A stretch of DNA of 64,000 bases from JAGQIB01 sp041393395 (lineage in GTDB: Bacteria > ARS69), in assembly GCA_041393395.1 (NCBI GenBank), contig JAWKKG010000002.1:992001-1056000 (forward strand), in the 5' to 3' direction. Below are positions 16,606-26,594 of the stretch, piece after piece (the first letter of the stretch is position 1; each line of letters begins with the position of its first letter). Both the position numbers and the translations under genes were made by a program. The notes under the pieces are model-generated. The model did no database searches, was not told the origin of the DNA, and saw only the letters and a program-made list of their open reading frames with translations.

Positions 16606-18624
16606 CTAGGGCTGGCCTTCCGCCCGCCGAAGCGCCTCGGCCGCGCCGGAATCGTCGCCCGAGGCGCGACGCAGGAGGGAGAGATTCCGCCAGGCCACCG
16701 GGTTGTTCGGGTCGAGGCGGACCGTCTCCTCCAGCAGCGCCCGCGCCTCGGCCGGCTGGCCGGAGCGCGCCAGCGACGTCGCGAGGCCGATGCGCGCCTT
16801 GATGTCGCGCGGACGGTCCGACACGATCGTTCGGAAGTGCTCGGCCGCGCCGGCGAAGTCGCCCTGCTCGGCCAGGACGAAGGCGGCGATCTCGTGGGCC
16901 CGGATCTGGTGCGGGTCGAACGAGATGGCCCGACGCGCCTCGCGCAGCGCCTTCCCGGGGTCGTCCGCGGTGAGCGCCTCCTGGGCGCGTGCCACGTGCT
17001 GACCGGCGGCGATGTCGCGCGAGGAGCGCATCACCACGGGGGCCAGCAGGTTCTCGACGGGCGCCCAGTCGTCGGTGAGGACCCGCCCCTTGCGCTCGCG
17101 GAGCCGCTGGAGCTCGGCCGGCGTGAGACGGGTGAGCGGCGCCTCGAACTTGTAATCGCGCTCGAGCCCGTCGAAGTCGTGGGAGCCGTCGTCTCCGACG
17201 AGAATGAACGTGCGGCGCACGTCCGGATCGCGCGTCACGTCGGAGCCTTCCGTGAACAAGGTCACGCGCGGGAAGACCGACTCCATCGTGGCGACCATCG
17301 CGCCCAGGAACCCGCCGGTGCTGTAGACGTCGATCAGGTTCATGAGGAACGCGCCGTGCGGATGCAGGAGGGCGCGCACCTCCTCCACGCACTCCTTCGT
17401 GGTGAGCTGGTACGGCACCGAGTAGTCATCCACCGCGTCCAGATAGACGAAGTCGTAGCGGTGGGCGCCCGCGTGCAGCTTCTGGCCGAGGAACGCGCGG
17501 CCGTCCTCGTGCGCGATGATCAGCTCGTGATTCCGCGGCAGGCCGAACGCCTCGAGCGCGGCTTCGGTGACCACGGGATCGATCTCCACGACCTCGGTGC
17601 GGCTGCGGGGCCAGTGCGACTGGATCCAGCGCGGGAACACGTACCCGCCGCCGCCGATCGTGAGCGTGTCCAGCGAGTCGCGCCCCGCAGCGAGTCGCTG
17701 CGTGATCGCGCTGTACACGCGCTCGTACGGATACTGCAGCTCGTCCGGGTGATCGAGATCGATCGTGGAGTGAATCAGCTTGTCGATGTGGAGGCTGCGA
17801 ACGTCCGGCTCCTTCGAGAGCTGCGCCACCCGCACGCTCGCGTACTGGGACTCCTTCGAGAACAGCAGGTTCTCGTCCGGCTTCTCGCGCAGGACGAGCG
17901 CCTCGCCGGCCGAGGCCGCCCAGTTCCACGGACCGAGCCCGAGCAGGCCGGTCGCCGCCACGAGCGCGACCGTGATCCAGGTGAAGCCCGAGCGCAGGCC
18001 GTACGCGAGTCCCACGGCCGCGAGCACCGCGGCCACTCCCCACACCACGCTCGACGTTCCGAACAGCGCCACGAGCCAGAACCCGGTGGCGAACGTGCCC
18101 GCGATGCTGCCGACCACGCCCCAGGCGTACACGCCGCCGATCGTCCGCCCCGTCTCGCGTCCCTGATCGAGCGCCATCTTCGCGGCCACCGGACTGATCG
18201 TGCCGAGCACGAGCGAAGGCACGAGGAACACGATGGCCACGTGCAGGCCCACCTGGAGCGGCCACGGCAGCGCCCAGAGCGCGCTCCACGACCCCACGAG
18301 ATGGTTCATCACGAGCACGAGCACACACGTGAGTGAGGAGAGGAGGAACAGCGTGGCGAGCGTGGGCTTCGCCGGCCGGCGATCCGCGATCAAGCCGCCG
18401 ATCCAGTTCCCGATCGCGATGCCCGCGAGCACCACGCCGATCACCGAAGTCCACGTGTACAGCGACGATCCGAGGTGCCGCGAGATGAGCCGCCCGGCCA
18501 CGAGCTCAAGCACCATGATGCAGAAGCTGGAGGCGAAGACCGTCGCCTGGGGGATCCAGGCGGAGACGCGTGCGGGCAAGTTGCCTCCGGGAGATCCGGG
18601 TGGGGGCGGGCAGGAGACGACCAA
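16606..18624 (-). CDS. Fused membrane (MFS-like) / spermidine synthase-like / TPR protein
   Basis: A protein of 672 residues from TTG 18624 (no better start in frame). Residues 25-225 hold about seven transmembrane helices of the kind fused to spermidine synthases (ELVAGRLISRHLGSSLYTW). Residues 245-510 are a spermidine-synthase-like Rossmann domain with the SAM/dcSAM loop TIGGGGYVFPRW, acidic VEIDPVV and the DAVDDYSVPYQLTT motif. Residues 530-665 are TPR repeats (HQIRAHEIAAFVLAEQGDF and similar). The known fusion is membrane plus synthase; the added TPR tail suggests a protein partner. The real substrate need not be a polyamine. It is divergent from the M6-like protease gene. Confidence 0.85.
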   Translation of the reverse strand: MVVSCPPPPGSPGGNLPARVSAWIPQATVFASSFCIMVLELVAGRLISRHLGSSLYTWTSVIGVVLAGIAIGNWIGGLIADRRPAKPTLATLFLLSSLTCVLVLVMNHLVGSWSALWALPWPLQVGLHVAIVFLVPSLVLGTISPVAAKMALDQGRETGRTIGGVYAWGVVGSIAGTFATGFWLVALFGTSSVVWGVAAVLAAVGLAYGLRSGFTWITVALVAATGLLGLGPWNWAASAGEALVLREKPDENLLFSKESQYASVRVAQLSKEPDVRSLHIDKLIHSTIDLDHPDELQYPYERVYSAITQRLAAGRDSLDTLTIGGGGYVFPRWIQSHWPRSRTEVVEIDPVVTEAALEAFGLPRNHELIIAHEDGRAFLGQKLHAGAHRYDFVYLDAVDDYSVPYQLTTKECVEEVRALLHPHGAFLMNLIDVYSTGGFLGAMVATMESVFPRVTLFTEGSDVTRDPDVRRTFILVGDDGSHDFDGLERDYKFEAPLTRLTPAELQRLRERKGRVLTDDWAPVENLLAPVVMRSSRDIAAGQHVARAQEALTADDPGKALREARRAISFDPHQIRAHEIAAFVLAEQGDFAGAAEHFRTIVSDRPRDIKARIGLATSLARSGQPAEARALLEETVRLDPNNPVAWRNLSLLRRASGDDSGAAEALRRAEGQP

Positions 18625-18780
18625 GCGCCCATCCTAGCGAATGTGCGGCGGACGGGAAAGCGGGACCGGGGGCGGCACTGCCCGGGCGGCGGCTCACCGA
18701 AAAGGCCGGAGCATCGATCGCGGAGTCCCGCTTCGTCCCACGATGCGCAAGAGTCACCGACTCCTGCCAATCGACGACGA

Positions 18781-18810
18781 TTGAGATTGCCCGCCGCGAG
18801 GTGGTAGCAT
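18781..18810 (+). promoter_or_regulatory. Sigma-70-like promoter of the secreted-protease operon
   Basis: TTGAGA (18781-18786) and TAGCAT (18805-18810) are 18 bases apart. They end 56 bases before the ATG at 18867 and lie in the 242-base divergent gap. Confidence 0.5.
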
Positions 18811-18866
18811 TGCTCCATCCGAGGCGCGGCAAGCGTCCCCGGGCACTCGCGGCGGGAGGGGCATGC

Positions 18867-21800
18867 ATGAAGCGGAGGCTGGCGCACGCGGTCACGGCAC
18901 TAGGAGTCGTTCTTGCTCTCACCGGTACGGTTCGAGCCGAAGTTCCCGACAGCCTGGGCATCTGCGGAGCGACTCCACCCCCCCCCGGAGCTGATCCGGT
19001 AGTTCCCCTGCAGGGCACGGTCAAGGCGTGCTTCATCTTTGCCCGCTTCTCGGACGAGAACACCGAGGGCGGCGACTGGTTGTGCAATCCCGAAACCTGG
19101 CCGATCGGAGATCCCGCAAACGACCCGATTCCGAGCTGGGGGAACGACCTTCTGTCCTGGTCGGCGCCGGGGCCTCCGGGAAGTCTGACGCACTTCTTCT
19201 ACGAAATGTCCGGGGGGCAGCATGAGCTCGTGGGGGAGGCGTACCCGCGAGTGATCCACCTCGAGCCGGCGATCAACTACTGGACCGGCGGCAGCACCGT
19301 TTGGAACGGTGTGAACCGAGCGCTCGTGGATTCGGTGGCGGCGGACACCGTGTTCGATCTCGGACGCTTCGCGAACGCCAGCAACGAGATCGAGTACATC
19401 TTTGTCGTGATGCGCAACAAATCCGCCGAGTCGAGCGCCTACATGCTGGGGATTACCGGTGACTCTCACCTGTTCTCCGGTCCTCTCAAGACGTTCGACG
19501 TCGGGGGCACGACCTACACGGTCACGTTCGAGAACGGCTCGGCACTTGGCCCCTTCTTCCGGAGCCGCGGCTACAAGACCACGTTCGGACTCGCCGTCCA
19601 CGAGTACGGTCACGACTTGATCCCTCAACAAGACTTGCTGACCCCGGGCCACGTCCGGTCGATGGGGCCCTACGGAATCATGGACGGCACGGTCCTCCAT
19701 ACCGGCGGCGGCAACGGTGATGGGGGCGGACTGATGTCGACCGTTCACCGCCGGGAGATCGGGTGGCTCAACGATGCGGCGGCCCAGGTGATTGACGTCG
19801 GTGCGATGTCTCCCGGGGACAGCTTGCGGATCGAGCTCACCGATGTCGGAACGACCGGGGAAGCGGGCTACGCGGTCGTGCGGACGTTGGATCCGGAGCA
19901 GTATTTCGTACTTGAGTGTCGAGACAGCACAGCTTCGCCCTACACGGACGGGACCTTCTTCGATGCCGTAGCCTGCTCGGTCCGAACGGGCTACTCCGGC
20001 CTGCTCGTGGCGCATGTCTCGGAGAGGCAGCAACACAGTGAACTCCATTGCATTCCCACGATCAATCCGCCCGGCGGGTGGTGGGGTGCCGTGAACCTGA
20101 ACACCCCAGTCCCATGGACTTGCAGCCCGCCGGGGTGCGTCTGTGAAGTGCCGCTCGATCCGTGCCCCGACGAAGTCGTCCCTCCGGAACTCGACATCGA
20201 ACTCGCCACCGGCATGTTCGATGTCATCGGCTGGCAGCCGGACGCGATCGCGGGCTATGATGCCATGTCCTCGTTTGACGGCGAGAACACGCCGCAGGGA
20301 GTGTGGAAACCTACGGACCTGTTCCGCCCCGGCAACGTCAGTTCCTTCACTCCGTACACGAATCCCTCGACGAATCTGTACTGGCTCCCGACGTCCGGTG
20401 ACTACTACGACCTCGCCAATTGCCCCTTGCGTCAAAGGCAGGATCAGTACAGCGGGATCAGCCTGCTGAACATCGACTGGATCACTCCACCGGGCAACGG
20501 TCTCGGAAAGATCGCAGTCACGATCCGGTATGATGGTCCGGAGCCCACCGGTCCTCTCGAGATTGCTCCGAACACGGTCTGGGACGGGCTGGTCCAGCTC
20601 ACCTCGGACGTCGTCGTTCCGGCCGGTGTCACGCTCACGGTGCGGGAAGGCACCGAGATCCGCGTGGCCGCGGCGCAGGATGCCCGCGGGACCGAGGATC
20701 CGACGAGAGTCGAGATCCTGGTGGAAGGAACGATCGCGTTCCAGGGAACGGCGCCCGGCGCGGTTCTCGTTCACTCCTCGCGCGACGGCGAGATCGAGGC
20801 CTTCCCTGGTGAGTTCGAGACGATGTCACCCGCGGCAGGCGACTGGGTCGGTTTCCGGCTGGCGAGCGGCGCTTCGATCGCCCTGGATCCCGGAGCGTCG
20901 GCGGGAGTCGTCGAGATCCGCCACGCCGAAGGCGGAATCAACTACGAGACGTCGGTGTTCCCCGACCTGGCGGCGGACGGCATCGACAAGATCGCCTTCA
21001 CGAACAACGGCGCCGACGTGACCTTCGATCGGACGGTCACCGTCCCCGCCGCGGCGAGCCGACACATCCCCGGCCCGCTGGTCGTGGAGCTCCGTGACGA
21101 CCTGATCGTGCCGTCCGGGACGACGCTGTCGATCGATCCCGGCGCCGAACTGCGGGCGCTGGCGGGTCAGGGCGTGGAAGTCCAAGTCGCGGGCGTACTG
21201 AACGCCGACGGTCAGGATGGCCTCCCGGTCCTGTTCACGTCCACGAGCACTCAGAGCGGCTCGTGGGATGGAATCCGCTTCCTGGACGATTCGGACATGC
21301 GCACGAGTCGCCTGGACTACGCCGAGATCGAGTACCCGGTGTTCGGGGTCCAGGTCGACTCGCTGGCCGGCACCTTGTTCAAGCCGAAGTTCACCGGGAC
21401 GTTGACGGCGGACATCTACGTCGACCGGGACACGAACATCTCCAGCGGGGAGCAGTGGGTGCTGGAAGCCCCGTGCACCGTGAAGATGCTCGCGGACGAC
21501 GATCTGGGGGGAACGGGAGGGGCCGGCGGTGGGGAGGATCCCGATCGATGCGAGTTCCTCGTTTCCGGGCGGATCGAGACGTACCGGCCGGTCGGCGGGT
21601 CGGGAGTGGTCGAGTTCACGTCGACGGCCGCGGATGCGGTCTTCGGCGATGATTGGTACGGGATGACGGTCGCGGGCACCGGATTCTCCGGCGATGGGAA
21701 GGGAGTCGCCGACATCTCGGACGCGGACTTCGGATACGCGGTTCTCCCCTTGAGCTTCTGGGTGGCGGATACGGCGAGCGTTGCGAGTACTCATTTCCAT

Positions 21801-23027
21801 CACTACGCCGAGGATGCGATTACGGACTGGGCCTCTGAGAGCGTCATCTCGGATTGCTTCATTGAACGGGGCGGCTCGCTGAATATCGGAACGGGCCTAA
21901 CTGGAATCCATACGTTCGAATCGTTCGCTACGGCGATTCGAGACACGATCACTTCTCAGGAGTCGTACGGCATCTGGGTAGAAGGAAGCAAGCAGCATTG
22001 CCTCTTGGCTTTGCCCCCCGCGCCGCCCGACACGGTCCTCATCTCGGAGTTGGTTGCGGTTGGCAACGACCCACCCGAACCTGGTACTACTGGCGTCCGC
22101 GTCAACTGGTCGTGTCACGAGCAGGTGACGCTCATCGAAGAAAGCGACGTTCAGCTCTGGGACGACGGCGTCAGGATCCAGAACTCCGCAGATGTTGTCG
22201 TCCGGTGCAACTGTCTCTCGTTCAACCGAGCCGGCGTTGCCCACAGTCGTGCCACGCTGACCCTGGCGGACGATCCCGGAGTGACACGGCTGCGACAGAA
22301 CAACCTCTTCAAGAACGATTCCACGAACGTGGAAGCTGGCCAAGGTCCCGCGGGTACGGCTGCGATCTACACCGGAGTAACCGGGAGTGGAGTCGACGGT
22401 GAGAACCGCTTGGTCCGCGCTGGCACGAATGCGACCAACTACAACTACAAGATCAAGACCGCACAGTTCGGGCGCGTGGACTCGGCGCACGTGAATCGAT
22501 GGTTCCAAGAGAGTGGAGGCACGATCCCGGCCCTGGATGTGAACGACTACAACTTCTTCCAGGACGTGCTCGAGCAGGGGATCGAGATCGACGATGCCAA
22601 CATCGGAGTCGACCCCAGCTGCAGTTCCGATCCCACGGATTGCGACGGACTCCCGGTCTCGCCCGGTGCGCAACGCATCCCGCGCACCGCACACGTGGTC
22701 ACCGAACCAAGCGTCCCGGAAGGGGCCGTTGAGGACGCCGGCGACCCGGTTCGACTGAGGATCGCCAGCCAATCTGTGGGGGCCAAGTCGACGATTCTGG
22801 AGCTCGACATTTCGAGTGTCGATCCGCGCCCCGTCTCAATCACCGTCTACGATGTGACCGGGAGGAGGGTCCGAGACGTGCACAACGGGGTCTTGGCTCC
22901 CGGCTCGCACCGCCTCCTGTGGGATCTGACGCAAGACTCGGGTCGGCCCGTCGCGAGCGGAATGTACTTCGTGCGTGTCGCCAGCGGGGATGTCCGCGAA
23001 GTCCGGAAAGTCGTGGTGACGCGATGA
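18867..23027 (+). CDS. Secreted M6-like metalloprotease with beta-helix region and sorting domain
   Basis: A protein of 1386 residues from ATG 18867, with GGGAGGGG upstream and a signal peptide ending GTVRA. Residues 40-400 resemble immune-inhibitor-A/M6 metalloproteases: LTHFFYEMSGGQHEL, the zinc motif HEYGHDL (245-251), PYGIMDG and then RREIGWL. A long parallel-beta region (about 560-1290) follows with repeats such as VEIRHAEGGINYETSV and SADVVVRCNCLSFN. The last 90 residues are a FlgD/Por-type sorting domain ending VRKVVVTR. It is probably a surface or secreted protease. Nine C bases at 18978-18986 encode PPP just behind the signal peptide and could be a slippage site. It is coupled to the next gene by ATGA. 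Confidence 0.85.
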   Translation: MKRRLAHAVTALGVVLALTGTVRAEVPDSLGICGATPPPPGADPVVPLQGTVKACFIFARFSDENTEGGDWLCNPETWPIGDPANDPIPSWGNDLLSWSAPGPPGSLTHFFYEMSGGQHELVGEAYPRVIHLEPAINYWTGGSTVWNGVNRALVDSVAADTVFDLGRFANASNEIEYIFVVMRNKSAESSAYMLGITGDSHLFSGPLKTFDVGGTTYTVTFENGSALGPFFRSRGYKTTFGLAVHEYGHDLIPQQDLLTPGHVRSMGPYGIMDGTVLHTGGGNGDGGGLMSTVHRREIGWLNDAAAQVIDVGAMSPGDSLRIELTDVGTTGEAGYAVVRTLDPEQYFVLECRDSTASPYTDGTFFDAVACSVRTGYSGLLVAHVSERQQHSELHCIPTINPPGGWWGAVNLNTPVPWTCSPPGCVCEVPLDPCPDEVVPPELDIELATGMFDVIGWQPDAIAGYDAMSSFDGENTPQGVWKPTDLFRPGNVSSFTPYTNPSTNLYWLPTSGDYYDLANCPLRQRQDQYSGISLLNIDWITPPGNGLGKIAVTIRYDGPEPTGPLEIAPNTVWDGLVQLTSDVVVPAGVTLTVREGTEIRVAAAQDARGTEDPTRVEILVEGTIAFQGTAPGAVLVHSSRDGEIEAFPGEFETMSPAAGDWVGFRLASGASIALDPGASAGVVEIRHAEGGINYETSVFPDLAADGIDKIAFTNNGADVTFDRTVTVPAAASRHIPGPLVVELRDDLIVPSGTTLSIDPGAELRALAGQGVEVQVAGVLNADGQDGLPVLFTSTSTQSGSWDGIRFLDDSDMRTSRLDYAEIEYPVFGVQVDSLAGTLFKPKFTGTLTADIYVDRDTNISSGEQWVLEAPCTVKMLADDDLGGTGGAGGGEDPDRCEFLVSGRIETYRPVGGSGVVEFTSTAADAVFGDDWYGMTVAGTGFSGDGKGVADISDADFGYAVLPLSFWVADTASVASTHFHHYAEDAITDWASESVISDCFIERGGSLNIGTGLTGIHTFESFATAIRDTITSQESYGIWVEGSKQHCLLALPPAPPDTVLISELVAVGNDPPEPGTTGVRVNWSCHEQVTLIEESDVQLWDDGVRIQNSADVVVRCNCLSFNRAGVAHSRATLTLADDPGVTRLRQNNLFKNDSTNVEAGQGPAGTAAIYTGVTGSGVDGENRLVRAGTNATNYNYKIKTAQFGRVDSAHVNRWFQESGGTIPALDVNDYNFFQDVLEQGIEIDDANIGVDPSCSSDPTDCDGLPVSPGAQRIPRTAHVVTEPSVPEGAVEDAGDPVRLRIASQSVGAKSTILELDISSVDPRPVSITVYDVTGRRVRDVHNGVLAPGSHRLLWDLTQDSGRPVASGMYFVRVASGDVREVRKVVVTR

Positions 23028-24337
23028 TCTGGACGAGGATGGCAGCCTGCGCGGTTCTGGCCAGTTTGCTACCGGGTACGGCGAGTGCCGAAGCGATCTA
23101 CGTTCCCGACGACTACCCGAGTGTCGTGCAGGCGCTGGACCTCGCCTCGGCGGGCGACACGGTTCTCGTTCGACCTGGGATCTACACGGACACCAGCGAT
23201 CGAATCGTTCTGGAGTGCACGAATCTGGCCACCCACCGGAGCTGCGGGTTCATTCGATCGGGAGTTTCCTTGATCGGCTTGGGAGGCGCCGAACAGACGG
23301 TTCTCGATGTCGGGGAGACGGGCGACCTGATCACCCTGTCCACCCTGACCATCACGCCGACCGGCGCGGAAGCCATCTACTTGGAGGGCATCACGATCAC
23401 CGGCGGAAAGTACGGGATCCGGGCTGGATGCTCCGAAGGACCGTTGAAGATGGTCGGCTGCCGGATTGTCCAGAACGGAAACCTGCCCATCGTCTTTGGC
23501 GACATCGACCTCACGATGGAGGACTGCGTCATTGCTGACAACGGGCCGGGCGAGGGAGGTGCTGGTGGGGTTCGGAACGGTGCGGCGTCTGACGTCGAGT
23601 TGCGGAGGTGCACCTTCGCTCGGAACGGAAACGGCGGACTGCAGATGATCGGCGCTTCGCGGGTAGTGATCGATGAGTGCTCTTTCTTGGACCACAAGTC
23701 CGGTCGGGGCGTCGTGTTGCAGAACTGCCCGGACGTGGCGATCACGAACAGCATCTTCTCCGGCAATGTCCACGACAACTGGAACACGAACGTCAGTGGA
23801 GCTGCGATTCTGGCGACTCTGTCCCATGTGACAGTCGAGTCGTGTGTGTTTCGGAACGACAGCAGTTATGTGTCGCACGGGGGTGCAATCGGTACAAGCG
23901 GTCAGTCGACCCACGTGACTGTCGAGAACTCGACGTTCGTGGGATGTTACGCCACGGGCCTCGGCGCCGCGTTCGCGGGGGCCGGGTCGGTGACGTTCCA
24001 GAAGAATGTCGTCGTGGACTGTGACGGCCTCTCGGCGGTCAGTAGTTCGTTCGAGACACCGGTCACGGATTGCTGCCTCTACTGGGGCAACGCCCAGAAC
24101 TTCTACCAAGGCAACCTCCTCTGGGCACCCTCCCCCACGGACCTCTTCGTCGACCCCCTCTTCTGCGACCCGGCCACCTACGACTTCACGCTGGAATCCG
24201 GCTCCCCGTGCCTGCCCGAGCACTCCAACGGCTGCGGCCTGATCGGCGCCTACGGCCAGGGCTGCGGCACCGTCTCCGTGACCCCTCTCTCCTGGGGCTC
24301 TCTCAAGAACGCGTACCGGGGAGGAACCGTCCGATGA
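23024..24337 (+). CDS. Secreted right-handed beta-helix protein
   Basis: A protein of 437 residues from ATG 23024, inside the ATGA overlap with the protease gene. The signal peptide ends GTASAEA. It opens with AIYVPDDYPSVVQALDLASAGDTVLVRPG, the usual start of pectate-lyase-like beta-helix proteins of this lineage. Coil repeats with Cys and Asn ladders follow (VELRRCTFARNGNGG, VTVENSTFVGC). It lacks the FlgD sorting domain of its neighbours and instead ends with a short basic tail around SWGSLKNAYRGG. Binding target unknown. It is coupled to the following gene by another ATGA. Confidence 0.8.
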   Translation: MIWTRMAACAVLASLLPGTASAEAIYVPDDYPSVVQALDLASAGDTVLVRPGIYTDTSDRIVLECTNLATHRSCGFIRSGVSLIGLGGAEQTVLDVGETGDLITLSTLTITPTGAEAIYLEGITITGGKYGIRAGCSEGPLKMVGCRIVQNGNLPIVFGDIDLTMEDCVIADNGPGEGGAGGVRNGAASDVELRRCTFARNGNGGLQMIGASRVVIDECSFLDHKSGRGVVLQNCPDVAITNSIFSGNVHDNWNTNVSGAAILATLSHVTVESCVFRNDSSYVSHGGAIGTSGQSTHVTVENSTFVGCYATGLGAAFAGAGSVTFQKNVVVDCDGLSAVSSSFETPVTDCCLYWGNAQNFYQGNLLWAPSPTDLFVDPLFCDPATYDFTLESGSPCLPEHSNGCGLIGAYGQGCGTVSVTPLSWGSLKNAYRGGTVR

Positions 24338-24969
24338 AATCGCGATTCCGCAGCCACGGTCTGCTCGTCACCCTGGTCCTCCTGGCCTTCACCGCCACCG
24401 CCCATGCGGCCGAGACCACGATCCCCGTCACGAACACGGTCTGGATCGAGAACACGCGCGGCGACTCCCGGGTGGTGATGGCTCTCGGTCCGCTGGATGA
24501 GCTCAGCTCCGACTGGGTCTCTGCGGCTCGCCTCCGCCTCACGCTTACCGGGATCATCTCGATCGATCAGATCCCGATGTACATCCACGGGATCTCCACT
24601 CCGTGGAGCGGTACCCCCACCTGGACGTCTCCCTGGCAGACCCCCGGTGGTGACGTCTCCGAGACCGACGTCGTGGCCGCGGAGGCGGTGACGCCCGGCC
24701 AGTCGACGGTCACCGTGGACCTCGACGTCACCGAGCTGATCCGCTCCATGGTCGAGGGGGATCTCGCCCCGAACGGCTTGCTGCTCTCGACGGGCGACAC
24801 CGGTCGCGTCGGCTTCAAGGCGGCGGAGCGCACGGTGCTCGGAGACCTCACCGGCGCCGAGCTGATCGTGAACTACCGCAGCCTGCGCGGCATGGGCTAC
24901 CAGACCAGCGCCAAGGCGCTCCTGGATCGCCGCCGTGCTTCCCGGGCGGCGCCCGACCGACCACGATAG
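24334..24969 (+). CDS. Secreted DNRLRE-like domain protein
   Basis: A protein of 211 residues from ATG 24334, with GGGGAGGA upstream, coupled to the previous gene. The signal peptide ends ATAHA. The mature protein is a single beta-sandwich of DNRLRE type: ARLRLTLTGI strand, WTSPWQTPGGD loop, then VTVDLDVTELIRSMVEG and GLLLSTGD, ending with AELIVNYRS. Such domains occur in secreted and cell-wall-associated proteins. A basic 20-residue tail follows. It is probably co-exported with the two upstream products. Confidence 0.6.
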   Translation: MKSRFRSHGLLVTLVLLAFTATAHAAETTIPVTNTVWIENTRGDSRVVMALGPLDELSSDWVSAARLRLTLTGIISIDQIPMYIHGISTPWSGTPTWTSPWQTPGGDVSETDVVAAEAVTPGQSTVTVDLDVTELIRSMVEGDLAPNGLLLSTGDTGRVGFKAAERTVLGDLTGAELIVNYRSLRGMGYQTSAKALLDRRRASRAAPDRPR

Positions 24970-25043
24970 CCTTCGGGCCTTGACGGACCCGCGACGCCCT
25001 TCGAGCTTCCCTCGCCCGCGGATCCGCCGGCCCGGAGGGGCCC

Positions 25044-26594
25044 GTGGACATCGTGCTGAACGAAGTGCTGTACGACCCGGACGGGGCGGACGGCGGCTAC
25101 GAGTACGTGGAGCTCGCGGCCGTCGCCGGCGCGGATGATCGAGCGTCGCTGGCCGGCTGGGTGATCGAGACCGCGAACGGAGCGGATGGCGTCTGGCGCG
25201 TCGCGTGGACGGGAACGAGTGCGGACTCGCTCCAGGATGGACGCTTCGTGGTCGGCGAGTCGGGAGTGGAGCCGTCGCCGGATGCGATCGAGGATCTCGA
25301 TCTGCAGAACGGCCCCGATGCGTGTCGGCTGCGCTCGCCTCGGGGAGACACGGACACGCTCGGGTGGGGCGAGGGATTGCCGCCGGGGCTGTACGAGGCG
25401 GAGGCGGCGGAAGACGTCGGTTCGGGGCTCGCGCTTGCCCGATTGCCGGATGGATTCGACACGGATCGCAACGTCGACGACTTCGCGGCCGTGGCGCCGT
25501 CGCCCGGCGCATTCAACGCGCCGGCCGAGTCGATCGCGGTCGACCGGTTCGAGGGACCGGAGCGCGGCCTGCCGCCGGGCACCGCGTGGGACTTCCGGTT
25601 GACGGCGCGAAACGCGGGGCGCGAAACGTGGACACGCCCGATCGGCATCTCTTGCGACGTGCATCCCGGCGAGCTGCTCGCGACGTTCGACGTCGCGGCC
25701 GCGTGGCGCCCCGGCGAGCGACGCGAGCTTCTCGCGCGTGCCGTGCCGCCCGCCGGCGCGCACCTGCCGCGACCGTCGCCGGGGGGAGACGGCGTGGCGC
25801 CGGAGCCGTGGCTCGGCGTCGGCGAGGACTTCTGGATCAGCGAGGTGCACTCGCGCCCGCGGCTCGACGAGGTCGAGTGGATCGAGCTCGAGATCGGCGA
25901 CGCGTCGCTCGAGCTCGGTACGCTCTGGATCGAAGACGCCGCGGGGACGGCGGCGGCCGCGACGGGCGGGGTGCCCGCCCGGACCTTCGTGGTGATCGCG
26001 CCGGACACGTCGGCGGTGCGCGCGCGGTGGAATCCTCCGGGATCCCTCGTGCAGGCGTCGAGCTGGCCGTCGCTGAACCACACCGGCAGCGGAGTCGCGG
26101 AGCGGATCCTCGTGCACCTCGGCGACGTGGAGCTCGCGAGCGCTTCCCTCCCCGGCGGCGGGGAGGAAGGCGTCTCCTGGGAGCGCGTGTCCCGCTTCGT
26201 GAGCGCCGACGACTTGTCCGCCTGGGGACCGTCGCTCGCTGCGGCCGGAGCCACTCCGGGGCGCGCGAACAGCCGGCGCGGGGATCGCGCGTCTCCGCCC
26301 GGCGGAGCGGAGCTCGCGCTCACGCCGTCCCGCTTCTCGCCGACGCGCGACGGCACGTTGCTCGTGGTGGTGCGAGGCGTCGCCCCGTCGACGTCGTGCG
26401 AGGTCGACGTCTACGACTCGGCCGGCCGCGCCGTCACGAAGCTCGGCACGTGGACGCACGGGGGTGAGGAACGTCGCGCGGTGTGGGACGGTCGCGACGC
26501 GAGCGGAGCTCCGCTGCCGTTCGGGATCTACCTCGCCAGCGCCCGCACGGGGGATCGGAGATCGCGACCCGCGCCCGTGGTGTTGCTGCGATGA
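25044..26594 (+). CDS. Lamin-tail-domain protein with FlgD-type C-terminal domain, no visible signal peptide
   Basis: A protein of 516 residues from GTG 25044, with GGAGG spaced well upstream. Two lamin-tail-like domains are seen. The first starts at once with IVLNEVLYDPDGADGGYEYV; the second starts near residue 265 with FWISEVHSRPRLDEVEWIEL. The last 85 residues are a FlgD/Por-type domain (VDVYDSAGRAVTKLG, PFGIYLASARTG). A stop codon at 24981 leaves no room for a longer N-terminus in this frame, and no signal peptide can be found in the other frames. Either it is exported unusually, the start region carries an error, or it is cytoplasmic. It is coupled to the PorV-like gene by ATGA. Confidence 0.75.
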   Translation: MDIVLNEVLYDPDGADGGYEYVELAAVAGADDRASLAGWVIETANGADGVWRVAWTGTSADSLQDGRFVVGESGVEPSPDAIEDLDLQNGPDACRLRSPRGDTDTLGWGEGLPPGLYEAEAAEDVGSGLALARLPDGFDTDRNVDDFAAVAPSPGAFNAPAESIAVDRFEGPERGLPPGTAWDFRLTARNAGRETWTRPIGISCDVHPGELLATFDVAAAWRPGERRELLARAVPPAGAHLPRPSPGGDGVAPEPWLGVGEDFWISEVHSRPRLDEVEWIELEIGDASLELGTLWIEDAAGTAAAATGGVPARTFVVIAPDTSAVRARWNPPGSLVQASSWPSLNHTGSGVAERILVHLGDVELASASLPGGGEEGVSWERVSRFVSADDLSAWGPSLAAAGATPGRANSRRGDRASPPGGAELALTPSRFSPTRDGTLLVVVRGVAPSTSCEVDVYDSAGRAVTKLGTWTHGGEERRAVWDGRDASGAPLPFGIYLASARTGDRRSRPAPVVLLR

